DNA of 64,000 bases from Desulforamulus ruminis DSM 2154 (GTDB lineage Bacteria > Bacillota > Desulfotomaculia > Desulfotomaculales > Desulfotomaculaceae), in assembly GCF_000215085.1 (NCBI RefSeq), contig NC_015589.1:2554120-2618119 (forward strand). Reading direction: 5' to 3'. A program made the translations under genes and the position numbers. A model generated the notes under the pieces. That model was given only the letters and a program-made list of their open reading frames with translations. It did no database searches and had not been told where the DNA came from. This document shows positions 52,977-61,048 of this stretch, piece after piece; the stretch's first letter is position 1; each line of letters starts with the position of its first letter.

Positions 52977-53051
52977 TCATGCAGCCTCTTCCAGCGTTGG
53001 TTCGGAAACTTCTTCTCCCGACACAAACAACTCTCCGATCTCCTGCCACCA
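52977..53051 (-). pseudogene. Possible 3' end of a lost gene
   Basis: On the reverse strand a frame without a start reads WQEIGELFVSGEEVSEPTLE and ends at TGA (52977-52979). The codon use is gene-like but only about 24 codons remain. Family unknown. Confidence 0.25.
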
Positions 53052-53312
53052 TCACCTCTGTTAAAAGTACTGTGAATAATTTTTTATATGGAACTCTCCT
53101 CCTTTTTTATTGATACCTTTTAGTTTACAGAGGGGGTGTGAACAGACTATGGCCAAAATGTAAACAATTTGTGACGAATACCAAAAACCAAATGGCTATA
53201 AAGGGAACATCCCCACCAGATTACCATATTATGGAATCAACCTTGATTTATAAGTTATTCGTTAAATGAGGCCCTGGCTTTGCAGGGATAATAATGCTGG
53301 AGGTTGTTGATT
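53052..53312. other. Intergenic, no gene seen
   Basis: AT-rich sequence between the remnant and the Trp-rich micropeptide. The last 14 bp hold that gene's GGAGG. Confidence 0.4.
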
Positions 53313-53399
53313 ATGCACTGGTTTTACCAGGCCCGTTGGTTAAATCGATTGCGCTTAAGAATATGGTGGAAATGGAGGCAATGGATTGACCGACAGTAA
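53313..53399 (+). CDS. 28-residue Trp/Arg-rich cationic micropeptide
   Basis: CTGGAGG lies 9 bp before an ATG at 53313. The frame reads MHWFYQARWLNRLRLR followed by IWWKWRQWIDRQ and stops at TAA. Of 28 residues, six are Trp, six Arg and one Lys against a single Asp. It has no signal peptide. As a helix it would be amphipathic, like Trp/Arg-type membrane-active peptides. A small membrane-associated regulator or a toxin-like peptide is possible. The function is not known. Confidence 0.5.
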   Translation: MHWFYQARWLNRLRLRIWWKWRQWIDRQ

Positions 53400-53483
53400 C
53401 GATAACAGGTGATCCTAAGTCCCATTCATATTATAATTAAATAAGAAAATTTACTTATCCTCTTATTTTAGAAGGTGAGACCG

Positions 53484-54230
53484 TTGAATTATCAGCAAAA
53501 GATTGACCAATTGGTACACTTGATCAAAGAAGCGGGCCAGGTGCTTGCCCTTACCGGAGCCGGGGCCAGCACTGAAAGCGGCATTCCCGATTTCCGCAGC
53601 AAAGAGAGCGGTTTATGGAACGGTATGCCTGTTGAAGAATTGGCAAGTATTCGGGCCTTAAGAAAAGATCCTCAAAAGTTTTATGATTTTCATCTTAGAT
53701 GGTGGGAGGTCTGCCTTGGGGCCAAACCCAATGACACCCATTACGCTTTGGCCAAATTGGAACAAACGGGATGGCTGCTGGGGATTATTACCCAGAATAT
53801 TGACGGGCTGCACCAAAAAGCCGGTTCCCGGCATCTGTGGGAAGTGCACGGGCACCTGCGGACCTGTTATTGTCCGCAGTGCGGCCAAGAGTTTGCCATC
53901 AACCGCCTGAAGGAAGACTATCTCTGCCCTGATTGCGGATGGATACTGCGTCCTCGGGTGGTGCTCTTCGGCGACCCCATGCCAAAAGATTATTTTGTTG
54001 CCGAGAAGGTCCTTTCCGGCTGCCAGCTTCTACTGGTGGTGGGCACCAGTTTACAGGTCCATCCTGTGAACACCCTCCCGCAACGGGCCCGGCGTATGGT
54101 CATCATTAACCATGAACCCACCCCCTGGGACTCCTCTGCCGAACTTGTTTTCCGGGAATCTTCGGGAAAAGTATTGACAGACATAACAAAACATTTAGCC
54201 CATATTCCAGGTCCCTACTTTATAAAATGA
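53484..54230 (+). CDS. cobB: NAD-dependent protein deacylase (sirtuin, SIR2/CobB family)
   Basis: 248 residues from a TTG at 53484 with GAAGGTGAG upstream (a GTG at 53475 overlaps that site). NAD-binding GAGASTESGIPDFRS, TQNIDGLHQKAG and the catalytic His in WEVHGH are present, as is a zinc ribbon CPQC and CPDC. LRPRVVLFGDPMP and VVGTSLQVHPV are also there. It removes acetyl or acyl groups from lysines with NAD. Single gene with its own terminator. Confidence 0.93.
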   Translation: MNYQQKIDQLVHLIKEAGQVLALTGAGASTESGIPDFRSKESGLWNGMPVEELASIRALRKDPQKFYDFHLRWWEVCLGAKPNDTHYALAKLEQTGWLLGIITQNIDGLHQKAGSRHLWEVHGHLRTCYCPQCGQEFAINRLKEDYLCPDCGWILRPRVVLFGDPMPKDYFVAEKVLSGCQLLLVVGTSLQVHPVNTLPQRARRMVIINHEPTPWDSSAELVFRESSGKVLTDITKHLAHIPGPYFIK

Positions 54231-54231
54231 A

Positions 54232-54262
54232 AAACGAGTGTGTCGTTTCACACCCGTTTACT
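54232..54262 (+). terminator. Terminator of the sirtuin gene
   Basis: AAACG-A-GTGTG pairs with CACAC-C-CGTTT (54232-54259). Confidence 0.65.
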
Positions 54263-54265
54263 GGC

Positions 54266-54424
54266 TCATCCCTTTGCCTCTATTTTTTCAGATTTAGGAT
54301 TCATCCCATATATAACCCTGCGCAACTCTTCAAGGGTCAGCTTTTTTTCTTTTACCAGGAAATTCAAAAAGGCCAGAATCTTTTCTCTGTCATGGGATAA
54401 TTCTTTAAATAGCTGTTCAAACAT
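54266..54424 (-). CDS. 52-residue helical protein, unknown
   Basis: Start taken at the ATG at 54424 (AGGACG upstream). A longer frame to 54502 adds a hydrophobic stretch but no ribosome-binding site. The product reads MFEQLFKELSHDREKILAFL, then VKEKKLTLEELRRVIYGMN, all helical and charged. I do not recognise it. It converges on the sirtuin gene. Confidence 0.5.
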   Translation of the reverse strand: MFEQLFKELSHDREKILAFLNFLVKEKKLTLEELRRVIYGMNPKSEKIEAKG

Positions 54425-54751
54425 TTTAACACGTCCTTTGGCTAAACAAATGAAGATAACAAGAATACCAGCAGCTATTATTTCATGCAAAAATAATGCC
54501 ATTACATATTGCGTTTCATTGTTACCTTCTTTGCGGCCAGGAAGGGATTTAACAAAAAACCTTAAAAGCCGGACTTTCTATTTTGGAACACCCTTTCACC
54601 CTGCTGTTCTATAACTTAACACCTTGAGGAAAATGTGTACCGATTTTGCATGGGGCTGAAAAAATAAAACCCGCCCAATCTAAGGCAGGGATAAAATGTC
54701 ATCATTTAACGACTTACGTTTCATTGATTCCTACTTATTCACCTCGTCATT
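54425..54751. other. Intergenic, no gene seen
   Basis: Contains a reverse-strand hydrophobic open extension of the preceding small gene (54425-54502) and a weak inverted pair near 54670-54690. Nothing else recognised. Confidence 0.4.
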
Positions 54752-55054
54752 CTAAGAGTGGTTTTGGGAGTAAATATGCTGGCAGAGGAGTTCCACTTCA
54801 TCCCCTAAGGGATTCACAAACATCGCCCCGTAGCGATTTTCATGCTGCCAGATAATATAAATATAGATTGAAATAAAAGGTAAATGAATAAGAAACTTTT
54901 CTCCTGTTTGTAATTCTTCCGTACAGAGAAAGGAAATACCGCCTCCCCCGACATTCATGATCTTTATATCGCTCAGTTCCCGCTCGTCCTCTGCCGAGAC
55001 CATGCGGACCACCCAATCCGTTTCTATCCTCGGATATTCTCTTCGATCTTTCAT
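54752..55054 (-). CDS. PilZ-domain c-di-GMP-binding protein
   Basis: 100 residues from the ATG at 55054, 8 bp after AGGGAGGGG. The in-frame extension to 55096 overlaps that site. The RxxxR motif is in KDRREYPRIETDW and the second PilZ motif reads NVGGGGISF, with Gly in place of the usual Ser of N/D-x-S-x-x-G. LPFISIYIYIIWQHENRYGA completes the barrel. A stand-alone PilZ effector, probably acting on an envelope or motility target. Confidence 0.8.
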   Translation of the reverse strand: MKDRREYPRIETDWVVRMVSAEDERELSDIKIMNVGGGGISFLCTEELQTGEKFLIHLPFISIYIYIIWQHENRYGAMFVNPLGDEVELLCQHIYSQNHS

Positions 55055-55132
55055 CAGAGCATACCCCTCCCTAAAAAACAATTCACGCAGCCTCACGGAT
55101 CTATCAACGATAAAAGCCCGGCTAAATGTTTC

Positions 55133-55210
55133 CTAGTCCTCGTTAAATGTAGAACCGGCCAGAGGAAATGTCATTAAAGCAATGGTTATGAGCATTAGAA
55201 TTCTCTTCAC
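55133..55210 (-). CDS. Possible 25-residue secreted or membrane peptide
   Basis: AAAGGGTG lies before a GTG at 55210. The frame reads MKRILMLITIALMTFPLAGS and ends TFNED before a TAG. It looks like a bare signal peptide, so it may be a peptide hormone-like product, the start of a decayed exported protein, or chance. Confidence 0.35.
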   Translation of the reverse strand: MKRILMLITIALMTFPLAGSTFNED

Positions 55211-55443
55211 ACAACCACACCCTTTAAAATAATATTCAATCTATTTTATTTAATGTACCTTCTATTCCGGTTTAATTGAATCAATCAAAAGTCCTAAAAA
55301 AACCATGACCAAGGTCCGCTTTTATTCCCTGCTTTTCTGGAGGATATTGAATTTATTGGCTGTGTAATAAGATAAGAAACCTTAAATATTTCACGTTAAT
55401 GGAGTCATACTAAGGCAAGACCTTTTATACTGAGGTGAGGTGT

Positions 55444-56739
55444 ATGACTACGAAAAAAATAGTACAAATATTGCTGATATTTCTTTTATTATGCTGCGTA
55501 GGTTGCAGGCAGCAGGAGCCTCAACCCAAACCGGAGGGCCAAAAAATAAAAATCGGTGTTTCCTTTGCCTCAATGGAATTTGACGGCAACCAAACCATTA
55601 AAAAATATATGGAAGAACGCAAGAAAAAGGATAAGGTGGATATTACCTTTACTGATGCCAAAATGGATCCTTCCCAACAGGAAAAAGATGTGGATCAACT
55701 TATCAAAAAAAAGGTGAAGGCGATTATTTTACAAACCGTGAGCCCCGTTGAAGGGGCCGCTCTGGTGGATAAAATAACCAAGGCTAAAATTAAAGTCATT
55801 GCCTTGGAAACCCTGCCGGTCAATGTCCCTATGGATGGGTATATCGCTGCGGATCATATCCGGGCCGGTGAGTTGATGGCCAAACATGTCCTGTCCTGGA
55901 CCGAGCAGCAGGCAGCACAAAAACCGTTAAAGGTTCTGATTCTAAAGGGCGATCCCCAGGATCTTTTGGCGGAACAAATCGCGGGCAGTGCCCAAAGGGT
56001 CCTGCAATCGGATAAAAAAATTGAAAACGTGAAAATCATCGAGCATCCCGAAGGAGACCCGGAAATGGCCCAGATGACCATGCAAGAGGTTCTGAATACG
56101 GTAAAAACCGATGTCATCCTGGCCACCGACGACCGGTTGGGCAATGCCGCCGTAAAAGTACTAAAGGCTCGGGGAATGGAAAAACAGGCCTTTATCATGG
56201 GGGTTGGAGCGGACCGTAAGGCCTCCGAGGCCCTGTCATCGGGAGAAATCGCCGGAGAAATTGATATTCAGCCCGAACTTTTAGCCAGCTATGCCTTTGA
56301 TGCCGCCATAAGTGTCGCCAATAACGGCAATTGGAACAGTGAAACCCGAATACAAAATGGAAATTTTGATATCCCCGCCCGCATTGTTCCGGTTCGCTTA
56401 ATCCAAAAGGACCAAATCTATTTACTGGAAGAACGCTGGGGTAAGCTGGGTCAACAGCAACAGCAGCAAGAGCAACAAGGCTCGGAACAGCAGGGTCAAT
56501 CTCAAAATAACGATTCTTCCCAAGAATCATCCAATGGTTCCGGGGGCTCTTCCGGAGAACAGGGGAATCAGGGAGGCCAAGGGGGTCAGGGTTCCAAGAC
56601 CAAGGTAAAAATTACCACCCAGGACGGGAAAGTGATGGAAGTTGAGGTTGAGGGAGAAGTTAAATCCATCCAGGCCGAAGGAGAAGGAAACGGTCAGCAG
56701 CAGGGAGGAGAACAATCCGGTCAGGGCGGAGGAGAGTAA
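55444..56739 (+). CDS. Sugar-type periplasmic-binding lipoprotein with Gln/Gly-rich tail
   Basis: 431 residues from the ATG at 55444 with TGAGGTGAGG upstream. The signal peptide ends in a lipobox (LLLCCVGC). Residues about 35-330 are a type I periplasmic-binding domain of the ribose/galactose class: KIKIGVSFASMEFDGNQTIK, DVDQLIKKKVKAIILQTVSP and VILATDDRLGNAAVKVL. The last 90 residues are low-complexity Gln, Gly and Ser followed by KVKITTQDGKVMEVEVEGEV. No permease or ATPase gene is adjacent, so it may be a sensor or scaffold. Confidence 0.85.
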   Translation: MTTKKIVQILLIFLLLCCVGCRQQEPQPKPEGQKIKIGVSFASMEFDGNQTIKKYMEERKKKDKVDITFTDAKMDPSQQEKDVDQLIKKKVKAIILQTVSPVEGAALVDKITKAKIKVIALETLPVNVPMDGYIAADHIRAGELMAKHVLSWTEQQAAQKPLKVLILKGDPQDLLAEQIAGSAQRVLQSDKKIENVKIIEHPEGDPEMAQMTMQEVLNTVKTDVILATDDRLGNAAVKVLKARGMEKQAFIMGVGADRKASEALSSGEIAGEIDIQPELLASYAFDAAISVANNGNWNSETRIQNGNFDIPARIVPVRLIQKDQIYLLEERWGKLGQQQQQQEQQGSEQQGQSQNNDSSQESSNGSGGSSGEQGNQGGQGGQGSKTKVKITTQDGKVMEVEVEGEVKSIQAEGEGNGQQQGGEQSGQGGGE

Positions 56740-56763
56740 TTTTCCTTTCACCATTAAAAAACA

Positions 56764-56805
56764 AACAGCCGGGCACTCAACGAGAGAACCCGGCTGTTGC
56801 TTTTA
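56764..56805. terminator. Bidirectional terminator
   Basis: AACAGCCGGG (56764-56773) pairs with CCCGGCTGTT (56789-56798). An A-rich run precedes and GCTTTTAG follows, so it serves both converging genes. Confidence 0.75.
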
Positions 56806-56806
56806 G

Positions 56807-57340
56807 TTAAAAATGAAAACGGGCCAACTCCTGGTTTAATACGGCCAGCTTACTTTTATCCCGCACCACAAATACTACTCTACGTACAAAGGTCAGTTGG
56901 GGAATCATTTCTTTCAGCGCGGTAAAGGCTACCTGCACGCCTTCTTTAAAGGGATATCCAAAAACTCCCGTTGAAATCAAAGGAAAAGCAATGGATTTTA
57001 CTTTATGTTCTTCGGCCAACTTCAGTGCATTACAATAACAGTTGGCTAAAACTTTCCCGGAAAATTCATCTTTCTCGTAGACCGGTCCAAGACAATGAAT
57101 TACAAACTTGTTGGGAAGATGGTGTGCCCCGGTAATGACCGCTTCTCCCGGTTTAATGGGAGCCAGGGGACGGCATTCCTCCAGCAGCCCCGGACCTGCC
57201 GCACTGTGAATGGCTCCCGCCACGCCTCCTCCCGGACGCAGCCAGGCGTTGGCGGCGTTTACAACGGCGTCAAAACCGTTCTGAGCGGCAATGTTTCCTA
57301 TTTTACACTCCATGATTAACCCGGATAAGGTTCTTTTCAC
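56807..57340 (-). CDS. Macrodomain protein (O-acetyl-ADP-ribose deacetylase-like)
   Basis: 177 residues from a GTG at 57340 with GGAGGTC upstream. A full macrodomain: IGNIAAQNGFDAVVNAANAW, LRPGGGVAGAIHSAAG, PGEAVITGAHHLP and SIAFPLISTGVFGYPF. It binds ADP-ribose and in this class removes the acetyl group from O-acetyl-ADP-ribose, a product of sirtuins; a sirtuin gene is 2.6 kb away. It lies 25 bp after the YjbQ gene in the same direction. Confidence 0.92.
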   Translation of the reverse strand: MKRTLSGLIMECKIGNIAAQNGFDAVVNAANAWLRPGGGVAGAIHSAAGPGLLEECRPLAPIKPGEAVITGAHHLPNKFVIHCLGPVYEKDEFSGKVLANCYCNALKLAEEHKVKSIAFPLISTGVFGYPFKEGVQVAFTALKEMIPQLTFVRRVVFVVRDKSKLAVLNQELARFHF

Positions 57341-57365
57341 AGCCCTAAGACCTCCTCCGCCAAAC

Positions 57366-57767
57366 CTACTTCTCCCCCTGAATTTGCACTAACACCTTCC
57401 GCTCTCTGGGACCATCAAAATCAACCAGGAAAATCCCTTGCCAGGTACCCAATAACAGCTTCCCTCCACGAATAATTATTTGTTGCGAGCTGCCCATCAG
57501 GCTGGTCATCATATGGGCGGAGGTATTTCCTTCTCTGTGCCGGTAAACTCCCTCCCTGGGAACTAAATTTTCTATAATGGCTTTCATATCCGTCGCCACA
57601 TCCGGGTCGGCATTTTCATTCAGGGTTACCGCAGCCGTAGTATGGGGTATGAAAATCACGGCAAATCCGTCTTTGATGCCGGATTTTTTTACCACTGCGG
57701 CAACCTCGGCGGTAATCTCCGTAAAGCTAACCCGGTTTTGAGAGTGTATTTTAAATTCCTCATTCAA
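57366..57767 (-). CDS. YjbQ/UPF0047 family protein
   Basis: 133 residues from a TTG at 57767, about 13 bp after AAGGAGGG. The signature FIPHTTAAVTLNENADPDVA and HREGNTSAHMMTSLMGSSQ, plus LLLGTWQGIFLVDFDGPRER at the end, is complete, including the His and Asp of the presumed metal site. Members can rescue thiamine-phosphate synthase loss, but the native role is unsettled. Probably an operon with the macrodomain gene. Confidence 0.92.
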   Translation of the reverse strand: MNEEFKIHSQNRVSFTEITAEVAAVVKKSGIKDGFAVIFIPHTTAAVTLNENADPDVATDMKAIIENLVPREGVYRHREGNTSAHMMTSLMGSSQQIIIRGGKLLLGTWQGIFLVDFDGPRERKVLVQIQGEK

Positions 57768-57852
57768 TAAAATGCTTTATCCCTCCTTTTCATCAGCATG
57801 TTTTAATTTTTCTCTATAGGCGTCCTAAACACCTTCTTTATATAAAATACCA

Positions 57853-57884
57853 ACTTAAAAAATAGCCTTACCTACCGGTAAGGC
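57853..57884 (-). terminator. Terminator of htpG
   Basis: On the reverse strand GCCTTACC-GGTA-GGTAAGGC is followed by TATTTTTTAAG. Confidence 0.8.
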
Positions 57885-57890
57885 CACAGA

Positions 57891-59738
57891 TTATTTCAGA
57901 GCGCGTTCAATAATTTTATACATACGGTCTACAAAAGCCCTGGGATCGACAATCAACCCGGAGGAAATTAAAGCATTGTCAAAGATTTGTTCCGCCGCCA
58001 ACCGGGCAAAAGGATCATTCTCTTCCCTTAAATGATTCAAATTGCGAACAATGGGATGGCTGCTATTGATCTCCAGCACTTTGGGGCCAATGGAGTTTAA
58101 ATCTTTATTGGCCATCTGCATCATCCGCTGCATGCTGCTGGTAAAGGAATCCTGATTTAAGACAATGGCCGGGTTATCCTCCAGGCGCTTGGACTCTCGC
58201 ACTTCTACAATTTTTTTTCCCAAGACTTCTTTCAACCATCCGGCCAGTTTCTCGAACTGTTCTTGGGAAAGGGTTTCCCGGTCCGGTGTGTCGGTCTCTC
58301 CCTCGGGTAAATCCAGCTCCGCCTGATCCACAGAAACCAGTTTTTTCCCTTCAAACTCGCCCAATTGGCTCAGGATATAATCATCCACCGCTTCATTGGT
58401 ATAGAGTACTTCAATTTCCTTTTTCCAAAATATTTCCAAATAAGGGCTGGCCTCAATAACCTCCCGGGTAGGACCGTTAATATAATAGATATGTTTTTGA
58501 TCCTCTTTCATTCTTTCCACATAATTCTGAAGGGCCACCAGTTCTCCTTCTCCGGCTTTGGAGGATTCAAAGCGCATTAATTTAACCAGATCATTGCGGT
58601 AGGCAAAATCCGTTGCCGCTCCCTCTTTGATAAACATAGAAAAATTACGCCAGAATTCTTTGTATTTCTCCGGGTCTTTGGAAGCCTGCTCGCTTAAGAA
58701 TTTTAAGAAGCGCCCGGTAATCACCTTTCTTAATTTGGCCAGTAAAGCGCTGTCCTGCATGGTTTCCCGGGAAATATTCAGGGGCAGCTCCTCGCTGTCC
58801 ACCACGCCCTTGATGAAGCGCAGCCACTCAGGCAATATTTCTTTGGACTGCTGCTGGATCAGCACTTTGCGGCAGTACAGGTTTACGCCGGGCTCCAACC
58901 TTCCAAAACCCAACCGCTCAAAATGGTCCTTGGGAACAAACAGCAGGGCATTAATGGCCAGCGGAGCATCCACTGAAAAATGGAGTTTAAAAAGAGGCTC
59001 GTCGTAAGCGTTGGCAATATATTTATAAAACTCGGTATATTCCTCCGGGGTAACCTCTTTTTTGTTTTTGGTCCAAAGGGCCTGTACCGTGTCTACCTTT
59101 TCCCCGTTTACGAGAATGGCAAAAGGCACAAAACTGGAATACTGCTTAATAATTCTTTTGATCACATCGGCTTTGGCAAACTCATGGGCGTCTTCCTTTA
59201 AGCGAAGGACAATTTTGGTCCCCCGTTTTAATCCTTCCGCCTCGCCCAGGGTGTAGCTTCCGGTGCCGTCCGAGGTCCAGATACAACCGGCCGCTTCCGG
59301 GTTATAAGAGCGGGAAAATACTGTAACCTCATCGGCCACCATAAAGGCGGCGTAAAAACCTACGCCAAATTGCCCAATTAAGCTGACATCCTTTTTATCG
59401 CCCTCCGCCAGATACTGGAAAAAAGCCTTGGAGCCTGAATGGGCGATGGTTCCCAGGTTTTCCGCCAGTTCATCCCGGGTCATGCCAATCCCCGTGTCGG
59501 TGATGGCCAGGGTATGTCCATCCTCATCCAGTTCTAGGGTAATCTCCAGGGGTAAGTCCCCGTCCGCTATTTCTTTGGTGGTTATTTTTTGATAACGAAG
59601 TTTTTCCAGGGCATCGGCGGCATTGGAGATTAGCTCCCGCAGGAAAATTTCCCGATCCGTATAAAGGGAATGAATGACAATATTCAGTAGTTGTTTTACT
59701 TCCGCTTGAAATTCTCTGGTCTCTGTTCCTGTGGTCAT
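57891..59738 (-). CDS. htpG: Hsp90-family chaperone HtpG
   Basis: 615 residues from the ATG at 59738 with AGAGGGGGT upstream. A longer frame to 59774 does not match the family. The GHKL ATP site has REIFLRELISNAADALEKLR, ITDTGIGMTRDEL and GQFGVGFYAAFMV. The middle domain (LFVPKDHF, GVVDSEELPLNISRE) and C-terminal dimerization region are complete. It is an ATP-dependent homodimeric chaperone of normal length. Confidence 0.97.
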   Translation of the reverse strand: MTTGTETREFQAEVKQLLNIVIHSLYTDREIFLRELISNAADALEKLRYQKITTKEIADGDLPLEITLELDEDGHTLAITDTGIGMTRDELAENLGTIAHSGSKAFFQYLAEGDKKDVSLIGQFGVGFYAAFMVADEVTVFSRSYNPEAAGCIWTSDGTGSYTLGEAEGLKRGTKIVLRLKEDAHEFAKADVIKRIIKQYSSFVPFAILVNGEKVDTVQALWTKNKKEVTPEEYTEFYKYIANAYDEPLFKLHFSVDAPLAINALLFVPKDHFERLGFGRLEPGVNLYCRKVLIQQQSKEILPEWLRFIKGVVDSEELPLNISRETMQDSALLAKLRKVITGRFLKFLSEQASKDPEKYKEFWRNFSMFIKEGAATDFAYRNDLVKLMRFESSKAGEGELVALQNYVERMKEDQKHIYYINGPTREVIEASPYLEIFWKKEIEVLYTNEAVDDYILSQLGEFEGKKLVSVDQAELDLPEGETDTPDRETLSQEQFEKLAGWLKEVLGKKIVEVRESKRLEDNPAIVLNQDSFTSSMQRMMQMANKDLNSIGPKVLEINSSHPIVRNLNHLREENDPFARLAAEQIFDNALISSGLIVDPRAFVDRMYKIIERALK

Positions 59739-59822
59739 CTTTATACCCCCTCTAAAGAATGTAAAAGTTTCCATAAAATAATATAATCATTGCACCTGTG
59801 CCTGTCAATCCTTTGCAAGCCG

Positions 59823-59846
59823 CTAAAAGAGGATGGCACGCCATCC
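59823..59846 (-). terminator. Terminator of the lipoprotein gene at the end of the ger operon
   Basis: On the reverse strand GGATGGC-GT-GCCATCC, then TCTTTTAG. Confidence 0.65.
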
Positions 59847-59851
59847 CTCCT

Positions 59852-61033
59852 TTAGGTCTTATTCAGTTGTTCACCGGTATCGGTCCAGGTAAATTTCTCC
59901 AATATCTTTCCGGTCCGGGGAACAAACCCTTCGGCAAAATCCTCCGGGTAATGATTGATAATATGAAATACCCGGTCTCCATGTTTTCCTACAGCAATAT
60001 TGCCCACATAAGATTGGTTATTTACTTTATCCATAAACTGCCATTCACTTTCCGACCAGGGATAGCTTTTTTCCGTGTCCGGGTTATTGTACCGGCCCAC
60101 CTTCTGCCAACGGTTGCTGAGAATCATACCGCTGGCAAACTTGACCGCTTCCTCAACACTGGTTCCCTGGGGATAGAAAAAGAGGCTCATATAGGCGTCA
60201 TCCCGTTTTTTTCCTGCAAAATTGGCCACAAAACGAAAGGCCTCCCCCTCGCCGGAAGCCGTCCGCTCCACCATCATGTCCGAGGGCGCATAGGTGTAAA
60301 AAGGCAGCGGGGCGCCCTCTACTAAATGAAGAACAACCTCCTGCTGCATCCCCTCAATACTCAGGGTATCCTTTTGAGTTTGGGGCCTAGCTTCGGTCTT
60401 TTTTAAAGACTTCAGTTGCGAAGTAATTTTATCTTCACCCACGGTAAATTCCCGCAGGATTAAGCCGGTATTTTCGGCATAGTATTCAAACTGCCGGCCT
60501 TCCTCCGGTGGATGCTCCAGGGAAGTAATTTTAATTTTTACCACATTATGAAAGGTTCCTCCGGGAACCTCCACCCGTTCAGAAGTACTGACCACCTCCC
60601 GCTGGTCCCGCTCATTCTTCCAGGTAGCACCCACTTTCAAGGGGGCTTTTAATATCACTTCTTCTAGATTGGGCTTTTCCTCCAGGAGATTTTTATCGCT
60701 GTAAAACTCTTCCTTGGTATAGGTTTTAACCACCTGGGAGGACGTTACCTCAAAAACCATTCCTAAAACAGTGCCCCCGTTATCCTCGGAAACCTGCGCC
60801 TTGTTTCCCTGGGTATGCATGACCCTGCGGGTAAAGCCGGCGTATTCGTTGCCCTCACCTTCATAGTCCCAGGTTAATTGGCTCTCCACAGGAAAATACC
60901 GGCTGACATCCTGAATGCCTTTTTCCATAGGTTTCTCTGCAGGGTTAGGAGGATTTTCTTTTTTCACACAACCGGTTAACATCAGCAGACCTAATAATAA
61001 ACAGATGCATCCTTTGACCGTGCTCCATCTCAT
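59852..61033 (-). CDS. Lipoprotein next to the germination operon, unknown
   Basis: 393 residues with a lipoprotein signal peptide (MRWSTVKGCICLLLGLLMLT, then GC). Residues about 45-215 form a beta-rich domain (FPVESQLTWDYEGEGNEYAG, APLKVGATWKNERDQREVV) like export-associated beta domains. Residues about 235-390 make a second domain (ILEKFTWTDTGEQL near the end). It starts 15 bp after the GerC-type gene stop, so it probably belongs to the same transcript. A role in germination is inferred only from place. Confidence 0.75.
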   Translation of the reverse strand: MRWSTVKGCICLLLGLLMLTGCVKKENPPNPAEKPMEKGIQDVSRYFPVESQLTWDYEGEGNEYAGFTRRVMHTQGNKAQVSEDNGGTVLGMVFEVTSSQVVKTYTKEEFYSDKNLLEEKPNLEEVILKAPLKVGATWKNERDQREVVSTSERVEVPGGTFHNVVKIKITSLEHPPEEGRQFEYYAENTGLILREFTVGEDKITSQLKSLKKTEARPQTQKDTLSIEGMQQEVVLHLVEGAPLPFYTYAPSDMMVERTASGEGEAFRFVANFAGKKRDDAYMSLFFYPQGTSVEEAVKFASGMILSNRWQKVGRYNNPDTEKSYPWSESEWQFMDKVNNQSYVGNIAVGKHGDRVFHIINHYPEDFAEGFVPRTGKILEKFTWTDTGEQLNKT

Positions 61034-61048
61034 TGATGCTCCCCCTTT

